Part shown: positions 25,006-33,418 of the stretch, in pieces
Position numbering within the stretch: the first letter of the stretch is position 1
Layout: each line of letters starts with the position of its first letter
NCBI GenBank assembly: GCA_964495805.1
Contig: CAZBWV010000021.1
Coordinates: forward strand, 1-55,994
Reading direction: 5' to 3'
From: JALXCH01 sp964495805
Lineage (GTDB): Bacteria > Calditrichota > Calditrichia > RBG-13-44-9
DNA: 55,994 nt
The notes under the pieces: model-generated
Seen by the model: only the letters and a program-made list of their open reading frames with translations
Databases searched by the model: none
Told to the model about the DNA's origin: nothing
Program-made: the position numbers and the translations under genes

Positions 25006-25038
25006 AAAAACATGCAGGGGTGGTAGTGCCCCTGCATG
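25006..25038 (-). terminator. Rho-independent terminator of the UPF0173 hydrolase gene
   Basis: A perfect 10-bp stem pairs CATGCAGGGG at 25011-25020 with CCCCTGCATG at 25029-25038. On the minus strand it is followed by TTTTT (25010-25006). It sits 21 nt past the hydrolase stop and shows that the next gene must start downstream of it. Confidence 0.9.
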
Positions 25039-25058
25039 TGGTTTGCTTAAAGGAAGAT

Positions 25059-25736
25059 TTAATATTCCAGTGAACCACCAATTTCCAGAATCTGGCTTTT
25101 AAATCCTTTCGCCGTTACGGCTTTCACGAATTCCTCCGGATCCGCGTCAATTACATCAAATGTTTTATAGTGCATAGGAATCACCAGACCTGGCTGCAGA
25201 AATTCGGTGGCTTTAACCGCATCTTCAATGCCCATGGTAAAATTATCCCCAATGGGTAACACGGCCACATCGATTTTGTTCATCTCGCCGATTAATTTCA
25301 TATCGTAAAACAGGCCGGTGTCGCCGGGATGATATAGCGTTTTACCGTCCATGGTCACCAAAAAGCCGCAGGGATTTCCGGTATATGTTCCGTCCGGTGC
25401 GGCGGAGCCATGGTGGGCGATGGTGAGTTTTACCCGTCCGAAGGGAAATTCGTGAGCACCACCGATATGCATGGGATGCACATTCGCCCCCTGATTGGCA
25501 CAATAGTTAGCCAGTTCAAACGGTGCCACGATGGTGGCATGATTTGCTTTAGCTATTTCCACACCGTCGCCAATGTGATCTCCGTGTCCATGGGTGATGA
25601 GCACGTACTCTACATGAATATCCTCCGGCTTGGTTTTGGCCAGAGGATTACCGGTTAGAAATGGATCAATCACTATGGAACCTTTACTACCTTCTACCAG
25701 AAAAGCGGAATGTCCCAGAAACGTTAATTTTGGCAT
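25059..25736 (-). CDS. UPF0173 metal-dependent hydrolase (metallo-beta-lactamase fold)
   Basis: 225 aa. MBL-fold signature HGHGDHIGDG near residues 49-58, with later metal ligands in IAHHGSAAPDG, HPGDTGLF and the C-terminal PMHYKTFDVI. UPF0173 proteins are common soluble hydrolases of unknown physiological substrate. Strong AAAGGAGGA site before the ATG. It ends in its own terminator, so it appears monocistronic. Confidence 0.93.
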   Translation of the reverse strand: MPKLTFLGHSAFLVEGSKGSIVIDPFLTGNPLAKTKPEDIHVEYVLITHGHGDHIGDGVEIAKANHATIVAPFELANYCANQGANVHPMHIGGAHEFPFGRVKLTIAHHGSAAPDGTYTGNPCGFLVTMDGKTLYHPGDTGLFYDMKLIGEMNKIDVAVLPIGDNFTMGIEDAVKATEFLQPGLVIPMHYKTFDVIDADPEEFVKAVTAKGFKSQILEIGGSLEY

Positions 25737-26045
25737 GGCTTCCTCCTTTATCGAATATGTTCTTTTAAAAAATAAACTTTGAAAAAGGTTCAGGCAAACA
25801 AAAAGAAGATTAATGGGAAAAGTAGGAGAAGAATTTAAAAATTTTACTTGAATTTTTAAAAAAAAAGTTTAAATTAAAAGTAAGTACTGATCTACAACAT
25901 GATTTATTACTCAAATCTTCGTTACCAATCGATAATTAATAAACAAAACAAATCCAGAACTCCATTATTTAAAGAAAGGAGGTGATGGGATCTTACTTTT
26001 TTCTATGTTTTTCTAAATGTTTAATTAATAATCAGGAGGTCCATT
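25737..26045 (+). promoter_or_regulatory. AT-rich leader of the 1047-aa secreted protein, with two Shine-Dalgarno sequences
   Basis: The gap is strongly A/T-rich, with long A and T runs around 25840-25880. At 25973-25986 the sequence AGAAAGGAGGTGAT is complementary over 14 nt to the usual 3' end of bacterial 16S rRNA. No good start codon follows it at normal spacing: ATG at 25985 overlaps it, and ATG at 26005 opens a three-codon frame. The real site for the 26046 ATG is AGGAGGT at 26034-26040. The first site may be a ribosome standby site or belong to a leader peptide. Confidence 0.6.
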
Positions 26046-29000
26046 ATGAAACGAGTGTTATTGTGGGGATTGGTTGTTTTATTATTTGTTGGGAGTTTTC
26101 AGGTTATTTTAGCTAAAAGTAATACGCCAGATAAGGCAATTAAGCAATTATTGATCAAACTGGAAAATGGGGGGAAGTTAACATCAGAGGAAATGGAATT
26201 GGTCGAACCGTATTTATATATGGTCGACAAGAATAAACCTCAGGTAATTCAAGCGAGAAAAAACCGTTATTCCATTGACTCATGGGTAGTGAATGAAGGT
26301 TTTGAGACTGCTGTTCCTCCTTCCGGCTGGATAAATTACAGTGTTACTGGAACAAACTCCTGGACTCAGACCAGTGCGAGAGCTCATAGCGGAACTTATT
26401 CTGCCTATTTTGATGATTACAGTGGGGATAATGATGTATGGTTAATTACACCTGCGATTGATCTTTCGGGTATGAGTTCCCCGATATTGGATTATTGGGA
26501 GAATGTGAATTGGTCTTCTTGGGCAGATGAAAACAATGTAAAAATTTCAACAGATTATTCGGGAAGTGGTGATCCGACAAATGCAACATGGACATTATTA
26601 CGCTCTGATATCGGTGCTGAAGATGTCTGGACGGAAATTATTATTGATTTATCTGCGTATGCTGGACAAACAGTTTATATTGCGTTTCAATATGTCGGAA
26701 ATTATGCTTCTGAATGGTATATTGATGATGTACAGGTGGGAGAATCGAGTAATCCACCGAATTGTGCAATAGTAGTAGATCCGGACAGTGCTGCAACTGA
26801 TGTTTCTATCTGGACTAATCTTGAATGGGCAAATGGTGGAGGAAATCCGACAGGATATAAGATTTATTTTGGAACCGATAATCCACCTACAAATATTTTA
26901 AACGGAGTAGATTTAGGTGACACGACAAAATACGATCCTTCACCTTTGTTGGGTTCAACTACATATTATTGGAAGATAGTACCGTATAATGCTAATGGTG
27001 ATGCAACGAATTGTCCTGTCTGGTTATTTACTACCAAATCTACTACCATAATAAATTCTTATCCATATAGCCAGGATTTCGATTCATTTCCGAGTGGTGA
27101 GACATTAGGTGAGGGATGGGAGAATATTTCAGGCGATGATTTCGATTGGAGTGCCAATAGTGGAAGTACACCGTCAAGTAGTACAGGGCCCTCGGGGGAT
27201 CACACCAGTGGAAGTGGAATGTATCTTTACACGGAGTCATCATCTCCTAATTATCCTGATAAAACGGCTTATTTAATGTCTCCAGGTTTTGATATCTCTT
27301 CTTTAACGAGTCCGTTGTTGAAGTTCTGGTATCACATGTACGGTGCCGGTATGGGCGAATTACATTTGGATGTTTATGCAAATGGATCCTGGCATAATGA
27401 TGTAATGACTCCCATTTCCGGTGATCAAGGGGACCAATGGATTCAGAAGTCAGTCGATCTTTCTGCTTTTACGGGAACAATCTATTTGCGTTTCCGGGGA
27501 ATTACCGGAGCAGATTATACAAGTGATATGGCTATTGATGACGTCTGGTTAGGAGAAGCACCTACTAATCCGCAATTTAGCATTATCCCTGATTCAGCTG
27601 GGTTTGGACAAATAAATGTAGGTGATACTTCTGCTGCTCAAATGTTTACCATTACTAACAATGGAGGTGGAAGTTTAATCATTAATTCAGTGGATATTAC
27701 AGGCACTGACGCAGATCAATTCTTTATAGATGATCCCAATACATATCCAGCTACACTTGGAGCCGGACAAAGTATAAGTTTTGATGTATATTTTGCACCC
27801 ACCTCCAACGGTGAAAAATCTGCCACATTAACCATCACAGATAATCTTACCGAATCAACCCATACCTATCCATTAACAGGGAAAGGGTATAATCCCAATT
27901 ACGGCGGTGGAGGCAGTAATCAGGGTGGATATTATTTTGCTAATTCTTTGGCTACCAATGCACCGTCACATCCAAGTTTTAACTGGATTGATATCTCTAC
28001 AACCGGTACCGATGTCATAGGTGATTTGTCTGATGATAATGTGATCGGACCATATGACATAGGATTCACTTTCAATTTCTTCGGAAACGATTATACCCAA
28101 TTTTATATTTCGTCTAACGGATTTATCACTTTCGTTACGACCAGTTCATCTTATCCTGGTAATCAAACCATTCCAACAGCAGGGGCTCCCAATGCTATTG
28201 TAGCACTGTTCTGGGATGATCTTAATCCTACCGATCCAGATGTACTGAATCCTCATTGTTACTATGGAAATGATTCTAATGGCAATCTGGTTGTGACTTT
28301 CGAAAATTATCCTGAATATGGTGCTGATGCTGATGGTTGGATTACCTGTCAGTTAATCCTTAAACAGAATGGAAATATTAAATTCCAGTATAAAGAACAT
28401 GGTGCTTCAATTAATTTAAATGGGGCAACTGTTGGAATTGAAAATGAGGATGGGACTCTTGGGGTGCAATATCGGTATGATAATTCCGGTGGTCCCTTAT
28501 TTGGTTCTCCGCTGGCGGTCGAATTTGGCCAGGATGACCAAAGCTTGCCGGTAGAGCTGAACAGCTTTATCGCTCAAGCAGGAAATAACCGTGTCTTCTT
28601 GAAATGGACAACTCAAAGCGAAGTGAACAACTTAGGCTTTGAAATTTATCGTTCTCTGAGCAAAGATGGTGAATACGATTTAATTGCTTCCTATGAGAAT
28701 TACGATAATCTGCGTGGAAGCGGCAACTCCAATACAGCCCATAACTATGCTTTTACCGATGCGAATGTTCATAATGGAATTACCTACTACTACAAATTGG
28801 CTGATGTCTCCATGAATGGAAAACGCCATTTCCACGGTCCTATTTCTGTGATTCCGAATAAAAATGGTGCGAACCTGCAGAATACAGGAACGATTCCGAG
28901 AACATTTGCTTTGAAAAACAACTACCCGAACCCGTTTAACCCGACTACCACGATCGGATTCGATATTCCGATGGTTCCGGGTGGAAAAATTCAGGTAGAT

Positions 29001-29189
29001 CTGAGTATCTACAATATGCTGGGCCAGAAAGTGCGCACGTTGGTGAGCGATGTGCTGACACCCGGTTCCTACCAGATTACCTGGGATGGTAAAAACGACA
29101 ATGGTGTGCAGGTAGCAAATGGAATCTACTTCTATGGAATCCGTACAGAAAAGTTTACACGATTCCGCAAAATGATTCTGATGAAATAA
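26046..29189 (+). CDS. Secreted multi-domain adhesin-like protein with Por-type sorting tail
   Basis: 1047 aa. Signal peptide in residues 1-23. Two similar beta-sandwich modules resembling cleaved-adhesin/choice-of-anchor J domains start near 80 (NEGFETAVPPSGWINY ... YIDDVQVG) and 340 (DFDSFPSGETLGEGWENI ... AIDDVWLG). Between them is an FN3-like piece, and after them an ASH/choice-of-anchor D module (FTITNNGGGSLII). A nidogen-like beta region and a further Ig-like segment follow, then the tail NNYPNPFNPTTTIGFDI ... WDGKNDNGVQVANGIYFYG ... FRKMILMK. The first 2.5 kb is clearly more AT-rich than the last 0.7 kb. Monocistronic, with a strong terminator. Likely a surface or released adhesin. Confidence 0.88.
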   Translation: MKRVLLWGLVVLLFVGSFQVILAKSNTPDKAIKQLLIKLENGGKLTSEEMELVEPYLYMVDKNKPQVIQARKNRYSIDSWVVNEGFETAVPPSGWINYSVTGTNSWTQTSARAHSGTYSAYFDDYSGDNDVWLITPAIDLSGMSSPILDYWENVNWSSWADENNVKISTDYSGSGDPTNATWTLLRSDIGAEDVWTEIIIDLSAYAGQTVYIAFQYVGNYASEWYIDDVQVGESSNPPNCAIVVDPDSAATDVSIWTNLEWANGGGNPTGYKIYFGTDNPPTNILNGVDLGDTTKYDPSPLLGSTTYYWKIVPYNANGDATNCPVWLFTTKSTTIINSYPYSQDFDSFPSGETLGEGWENISGDDFDWSANSGSTPSSSTGPSGDHTSGSGMYLYTESSSPNYPDKTAYLMSPGFDISSLTSPLLKFWYHMYGAGMGELHLDVYANGSWHNDVMTPISGDQGDQWIQKSVDLSAFTGTIYLRFRGITGADYTSDMAIDDVWLGEAPTNPQFSIIPDSAGFGQINVGDTSAAQMFTITNNGGGSLIINSVDITGTDADQFFIDDPNTYPATLGAGQSISFDVYFAPTSNGEKSATLTITDNLTESTHTYPLTGKGYNPNYGGGGSNQGGYYFANSLATNAPSHPSFNWIDISTTGTDVIGDLSDDNVIGPYDIGFTFNFFGNDYTQFYISSNGFITFVTTSSSYPGNQTIPTAGAPNAIVALFWDDLNPTDPDVLNPHCYYGNDSNGNLVVTFENYPEYGADADGWITCQLILKQNGNIKFQYKEHGASINLNGATVGIENEDGTLGVQYRYDNSGGPLFGSPLAVEFGQDDQSLPVELNSFIAQAGNNRVFLKWTTQSEVNNLGFEIYRSLSKDGEYDLIASYENYDNLRGSGNSNTAHNYAFTDANVHNGITYYYKLADVSMNGKRHFHGPISVIPNKNGANLQNTGTIPRTFALKNNYPNPFNPTTTIGFDIPMVPGGKIQVDLSIYNMLGQKVRTLVSDVLTPGSYQITWDGKNDNGVQVANGIYFYGIRTEKFTRFRKMILMK

Positions 29190-29215
29190 TCCTATTGTCA
29201 TGCTTATAAACAGGA

Positions 29216-29246
29216 GCCCGGGGAAATTTCTTCCCCGGGCTTTTTT
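29216..29246 (+). terminator. Rho-independent terminator of the 1047-aa secreted protein
   Basis: A 10-bp stem pairs GCCCGGGGAA at 29216-29225 with TTCCCCGGGC at 29231-29240, with a 5-nt loop and six T residues after it. Confidence 0.93.
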
Positions 29247-29369
29247 ATTCCATTCACCTGATCACGATTTGTTAAATGACGTTGTAAAAACGATATGTTT
29301 GAAAATTTGCATGCTTTAATCCATGAAAAGTATTAAATTTCGGTTAACCCGATGAAACGGAGAAAAAAG

Positions 29370-29579
29370 ATGTTAAAGTACACCACGTTCAATACCGAAA
29401 TTAAAGAAAAAAACTGCATTCAGATTCCCGTTGAAGTGCAGGAACGCTTGGGATTATCACCGGGTATGATGGTACAGGTCTCTATAAAAAAAATCCGCGC
29501 TAAACGGATTGATTTGCTTATCAAAGAAAATCCGTTATATCAATTAATTCATCTGGCTGAAGAAGAGGAAGGCCAATGA
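29370..29579 (+). CDS. Small AbrB/VapB-like antitoxin-type protein
   Basis: 69 aa from the ATG at 29370, which has GGAG 7 nt upstream; an in-frame ATG at 29352 lacks a site. IQIPVEVQERLGLSPGMMVQVSIKK resembles the swapped-hairpin AbrB/MazE-like fold (I-x-IP-x-x-RLGLxPG), here with a truncated N-terminal strand. The C-terminus is acidic. The stop overlaps the start of the PIN-like gene (ATGA), the usual arrangement of VapB-VapC pairs. It may bind DNA and the PIN-like protein; both points are inference. Confidence 0.65.
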   Translation: MLKYTTFNTEIKEKNCIQIPVEVQERLGLSPGMMVQVSIKKIRAKRIDLLIKENPLYQLIHLAEEEEGQ

Positions 29580-29992
29580 AAACATTCATCCATACCAGTG
29601 CCTGGCTGGCAATTGTGAATCGGAACGACCCGGAACACACTATTTTTACCGAAGAATTTCGGCGCGTGCTGGAAGAAGGAGACCGTTTATACACCACCAA
29701 TGTGGCCATCGGACAGGTACTAAGCGAACTCAAGCATGTGGACCTTCAGAAAGCGTTTCGTTTCCATGAAATTGTGGAAGAAGCCTGGTTCGGGACACAT
29801 CTGCATATTTTATGGATTGGACGGAAAACCCAGTGGGATGCACTGAAAATGTGGAAACGCTTTCCTAATCTGACGCTGGATGTGTTCGATTTTGCCAGCG
29901 TAATTCTGATGAATCGTCGGAATATCCGCCAGATATTGAGCCGAAATCGAGACTTCTACGAACTGGGATTTAAGATTTTACCCGAAAAATAG
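29576..29992 (+). CDS. PIN-domain (VapC-like) protein with eroded active site
   Basis: 138 aa. The overall PIN pattern is clear: the first strand FIHTSAWLAIVNRND, the central TTNVAIGQVLSEL, then DVFDFASVILMNRRNIRQILSRNRDFYELGF. Canonical VapC reads xDTSAW, a conserved Glu in the middle segment, D in the FTD/FxD element and D in TxDxxF. Here the first Asp is His, the central Glu is Gln, the final Asp position is Asn, and only the third Asp (VFDFAS) is retained. Nuclease activity is doubtful. Translationally coupled to the AbrB-like gene and followed 9 nt later by the YqeC-like gene. Confidence 0.75.
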   Translation: MKTFIHTSAWLAIVNRNDPEHTIFTEEFRRVLEEGDRLYTTNVAIGQVLSELKHVDLQKAFRFHEIVEEAWFGTHLHILWIGRKTQWDALKMWKRFPNLTLDVFDFASVILMNRRNIRQILSRNRDFYELGFKILPEK

Positions 29993-30001
29993 GATGGAGC
30001 A

Positions 30002-30763
30002 ATGGGGTTATTTGAGCAATTATTTCCGGATCGAAAGGAAAATATAGTTGGTTTTACCGGTGGGGAAGGTAAAAACTACCTTCTCGAACAGCTTGCCAAT
30101 CATCTTACTACAGAACGCAAACGGGTTTTAATTGCTCCGGTGGGAAATCCGGTATTGCCGGTAACGGGCGAAATTGTGGTGAATCAGGATGTCCGTGAAC
30201 TGGTGGATACCATTCAGCAGCAATTTAACCACCATCCCGTTCTATTTGTCGGTCAGGCATTTAAAGAACATATGGTCAATGGATTCAACAGCACACAAAT
30301 TCGGCATTTAATCAAACATGCTCCGTACGATTACTTTTTTATCATGGTGGGACCACCGGAGTTTTTTGGTATCTTTTCCAGTAAAACCATTCAACAGCTT
30401 CAAAAATATACTTTTCTTCACCGTCTGTTGTATTGCTTTCCGATTTCCATTTTAAATCGGGAAATTAACACTCAGGATGTGGAAGATGTTTCGGAATTTC
30501 GGAATCATTTTCAGGTAGGAGAAGATAAAAAAATTCTCGATCACGAATTGATTATTAAATATTTAAAAGATACGCAACAGGGTTTAGGTTCTCTGTTAAA
30601 AGGGGATATCCCGGTTTCGCTTTTATTAACCGGAGTGGAAAATGTGCTGGACGAGAATCGGGTCATTATGCTGGCTCGCAGTCTTCTGAATCAGGGAATT
30701 CATCCGGTTTATATGGCCAACCTGAAACAAAATCTGGTGAAACCCGCAATTAGTGAGATGTGA
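30002..30763 (+). CDS. YqeC-like accessory protein of selenium-dependent molybdenum hydroxylases
   Basis: 253 aa. The N-terminal IVGFTGGEGKNYLLEQLANHL aligns with the P-loop of YqeC proteins (usually FxGxGGKTS/T), but the residue after the Lys is Asn rather than Thr. The central AYDYFFIMV-type strand and the C-terminal LLTGVENVLDENRVIMLARSLLNQGI segment, where YqeC has its LNKVD-like motif, support the assignment. YqeC is known only by association with selenium-dependent molybdenum hydroxylase maturation. It overlaps the next gene by one base (TGATG). No selD, hydroxylase or molybdopterin gene is in the window. Family call moderately sure. Confidence 0.6.
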   Translation: MGLFEQLFPDRKENIVGFTGGEGKNYLLEQLANHLTTERKRVLIAPVGNPVLPVTGEIVVNQDVRELVDTIQQQFNHHPVLFVGQAFKEHMVNGFNSTQIRHLIKHAPYDYFFIMVGPPEFFGIFSSKTIQQLQKYTFLHRLLYCFPISILNREINTQDVEDVSEFRNHFQVGEDKKILDHELIIKYLKDTQQGLGSLLKGDIPVSLLLTGVENVLDENRVIMLARSLLNQGIHPVYMANLKQNLVKPAISEM

Positions 30764-31596
30764 TGAAACCGCTAACAGTGATTTACGGTGGAGGTGAGTT
30801 TGCCTCCTGCATTGCCACTTATCTTTTCCATGCAGCTCTGCCGGTTGCCATGGTGGTGCATCCGCATCAGGTGTACCTGCGACGACCGATTTCTCTGGGC
30901 GAAGCACTGAATCTGGGGCGTAAGCGAATAGACGAAGTGGAAGCAGTTGTGGTGGCTCCGGAAATATTAGAACGATTCCCGGAAGGCAACTGGGAGGAAA
31001 AGTGGGCGAAAGCCATCCATTTTTATACTACCGATCGAAAAATTCCTGTCTTTTCCGTGGAAGATTTTCCTGGTTTTTCCACCGTACTTCAACCCCAATT
31101 TCTCATTCTTTCGGAAATGGTTCCGGCTGCAGAAGATTGGGTTCGAGAGATTCCAGTTACCATTGCTTTACATCCCGGTATGGAGGGGGAACTGGATTAT
31201 TCTTTTCGAATTGAAACACAATGGAATTATCGACTGGGCAAAGAATTCCGACCGGAATCCGGTGAAATTACCGATAAGTTTGACCTCCATTTTTTTAAAA
31301 AGCCGTTTTCCACAGTGGCGACGCCCATAGCGGGAACTTTTGTGGCTCTGAAAAAAATCGGCGATCGAGTGCGGACGAATGAGCCGCTGGGGACGGTGGA
31401 CGGTATTGAGATCCGTTCACCGTATGAGGGACAAATCTGGGGAATGTTTCCGGCAGGACGGCTTATTTCTGCGCGGGCGGCACTGGCATTGATTTATCAG
31501 GGAAAATCCGGGGACGAATACCTGGATTTTGGGTTCGACCACCGAGCGGTCGCCGGAACAGTGCTGAAAATTGTCCTGCAGCAAAGCAGTTTTTAA
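30763..31596 (+). CDS. YqeB-like (EF2563 family) selenium-dependent molybdenum hydroxylase system protein
   Basis: 277 aa; ATG at 30763, sharing one base with the YqeC-like stop. The Rossmann-like start VIYGGGEFASCIATYLFHAAL and the following YLRRPISLGEALNLG resemble EF2563/YqeB (usually VxxKGAGDLATG..., RRxVxFSEAV). The C-terminus has TPIAGTFVALKKIGDRVRTNEPLGTVDG ... SPYEGQIWGM, a biotinyl/lipoyl-like hammerhead also found in that family. It probably works with the YqeC-like partner on a selenium or molybdenum cofactor step, as inferred from family association only. No terminator is visible after it. Confidence 0.7.
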   Translation: MKPLTVIYGGGEFASCIATYLFHAALPVAMVVHPHQVYLRRPISLGEALNLGRKRIDEVEAVVVAPEILERFPEGNWEEKWAKAIHFYTTDRKIPVFSVEDFPGFSTVLQPQFLILSEMVPAAEDWVREIPVTIALHPGMEGELDYSFRIETQWNYRLGKEFRPESGEITDKFDLHFFKKPFSTVATPIAGTFVALKKIGDRVRTNEPLGTVDGIEIRSPYEGQIWGMFPAGRLISARAALALIYQGKSGDEYLDFGFDHRAVAGTVLKIVLQQSSF

Positions 31597-31789
31597 TCAG
31601 GCGGAAAAATCAAACAAATGCTGAAGTGGGGTTGAATTCCACAAACTTCGGGTTGCTAACATTCTTCCTGAGTTCACCGAATAAACACAAATATTTGTGA
31701 ATATCATGAAATTTTGTGAGATAGAATAAGTTCTGATTCCGGTTGGACACCGGACGAGTGAAGGTGATGAACAACGACGGGAGCAGAAG

Positions 31790-33142
31790 ATGAGTCTGTG
31801 GTTGCAAACGCTTGAAAAATGGATGAGCACCCTTTCCGGTTGGGTGTGGGGTCCACCGTTAATGATTTTGCTGGTTGGTACCGGTCTGTATTTGACGTTC
31901 ATTCTGAAGGGATTGCAATTTCGGAAGTTGTGGTATGCCCTATGGCTGGCTTTGGTGAAACGGAAAGAGGAGGGCGACGAGCCCGGTGATATTACCCATT
32001 TTCAGGCATTGATGACGGCTCTTTCGGCTACGGTGGGAACCGGAAACATTGCCGGCGTTGCCACTGCCATTGCTGCAGGAGGTCCGGGTGCGCTGTTCTG
32101 GATGTGGGTAACCGGCCTGGTGGGAATGGCCACCAAATATGCCGAAGCAGTGCTGGCGGTAAAATATCGTGTTCAGGACGAGTATGGCACCATGAGTGGC
32201 GGCCCCATGTACTACATCTCCCGGGGATTGGGATGGAAGTGGATGGGCACGTTGTTTGCCATTTTTGCCTCAGTGGCTGCTTTTGGGATTGGGAATATGG
32301 TGCAATCAAATTCCGTCGCGGATGCGGTGCAGGCAACTTTTCATGTGCCGCTTTCGGTAACCGGTGTGATATTGATGGTGGCAACCGGTTTGGTCATAAT
32401 CGGGGGAATTAAAAGTATCGGACGGGTAACCGGTGTACTGGTGCCATTCATGATTGTGTTTTACATGGGCGGTGCGCTGGTGATTATTTTGCTCAAGATT
32501 TCCGCTTTACCGGCTGCACTTTATTTGGTGATAAAACAGGCGTTCACTCCCACTGCTGCGGCGGGTGGTTTTCTGGGTGCTACGGTGATGCTCACGATTC
32601 GTATGGGAGTGGCGCGCGGAGTGTTTTCCAATGAATCCGGTCTGGGAAGTGCTCCCATTGCCGCTGCCGCCGCTCAAACAAAACATCCGGTCACACAGGC
32701 GCTGGTTTCCATGACTCAAACTTTTATCGACACCATTGTGGTGTGCAGCATGACCGGACTGGTGCTAATTTTAACCGGTACCTGGAACAGTGGCAAAAAC
32801 GGCGCTGAATTGACCTCTTTTGCTTTTCAGCATGGTTTGCCCGGCCAATGGGGAAATGTCATTGTAGCAACAGGGCTCATCCTGTTTGCATATTCCACAA
32901 TTTTAGGTTGGAGCTATTACGGAGAAAAATCCATTGAATACCTGTTAGGGGAACGAGCGGTTATGCCATATCGGGTTTTGTTCGTGTTGTTTGTGGGTAT
33001 TGGTGCTATTCTGAAACTGGACCTGGTCTGGGCGCTGGCAGATGTGTTTAATGGCTTGATGGCATTTCCCAACCTCATCGGTTTGCTGGCTCTCTCCCCG
33101 GTGCTGGTTCATGAGACAAGGAATTATTTTGGAAGTAAATGA
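31790..33142 (+). CDS. Alanine/glycine:cation symporter family protein (AgcS type)
   Basis: 450 aa with about 10-11 membrane helices. The early ALSATVGTGNIAGVATAIAAGGPGALFWMW and GPMYYISRGLG motifs, VARGVFSNESGLGSAPIAAAAAQT in the middle and GWSYYGEKSIEYL near the C-terminus are diagnostic for sodium:alanine symporters. Imports alanine or glycine with Na+ (or H+). ATG behind GGGAG. Apparently a single-gene unit; no glycine riboswitch is recognisable in the 190 nt upstream. Confidence 0.95.
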   Translation: MSLWLQTLEKWMSTLSGWVWGPPLMILLVGTGLYLTFILKGLQFRKLWYALWLALVKRKEEGDEPGDITHFQALMTALSATVGTGNIAGVATAIAAGGPGALFWMWVTGLVGMATKYAEAVLAVKYRVQDEYGTMSGGPMYYISRGLGWKWMGTLFAIFASVAAFGIGNMVQSNSVADAVQATFHVPLSVTGVILMVATGLVIIGGIKSIGRVTGVLVPFMIVFYMGGALVIILLKISALPAALYLVIKQAFTPTAAAGGFLGATVMLTIRMGVARGVFSNESGLGSAPIAAAAAQTKHPVTQALVSMTQTFIDTIVVCSMTGLVLILTGTWNSGKNGAELTSFAFQHGLPGQWGNVIVATGLILFAYSTILGWSYYGEKSIEYLLGERAVMPYRVLFVLFVGIGAILKLDLVWALADVFNGLMAFPNLIGLLALSPVLVHETRNYFGSK

Positions 33143-33418
33143 AGTGACTGATGAGGAAGATAGGTGTAAAGGGCATTCAGGACACAAATGGCATATTGGA
33201 CAAAAAGGGAATAGGGAATTAAGGGGATTTGGAGGGGCTTTTCGTACGATATTTAAAATTCCTTTTTTTAAGATGAACAGCGGATATAGATGAATGAATA
33301 AATTGGCGGAACCGGATAATCAATAAAATGTCGTAAAGAAATGGATTTGGAATTCGACAATACAAATGATAGCGTGTTTCCCTGTGAAGGGAATTGACTG
33401 ACATGAAGGAGAGTAAGT

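Noticed and set aside
24981..25037. Longer N-terminus for the SprT-like protein
   Set aside because: The extra codons lie inside the terminator hairpin of the upstream gene.
31597..31789. Glycine riboswitch upstream of the alanine/glycine symporter
   Set aside because: No conserved aptamer-like stems could be recognised in the 190-nt gap.
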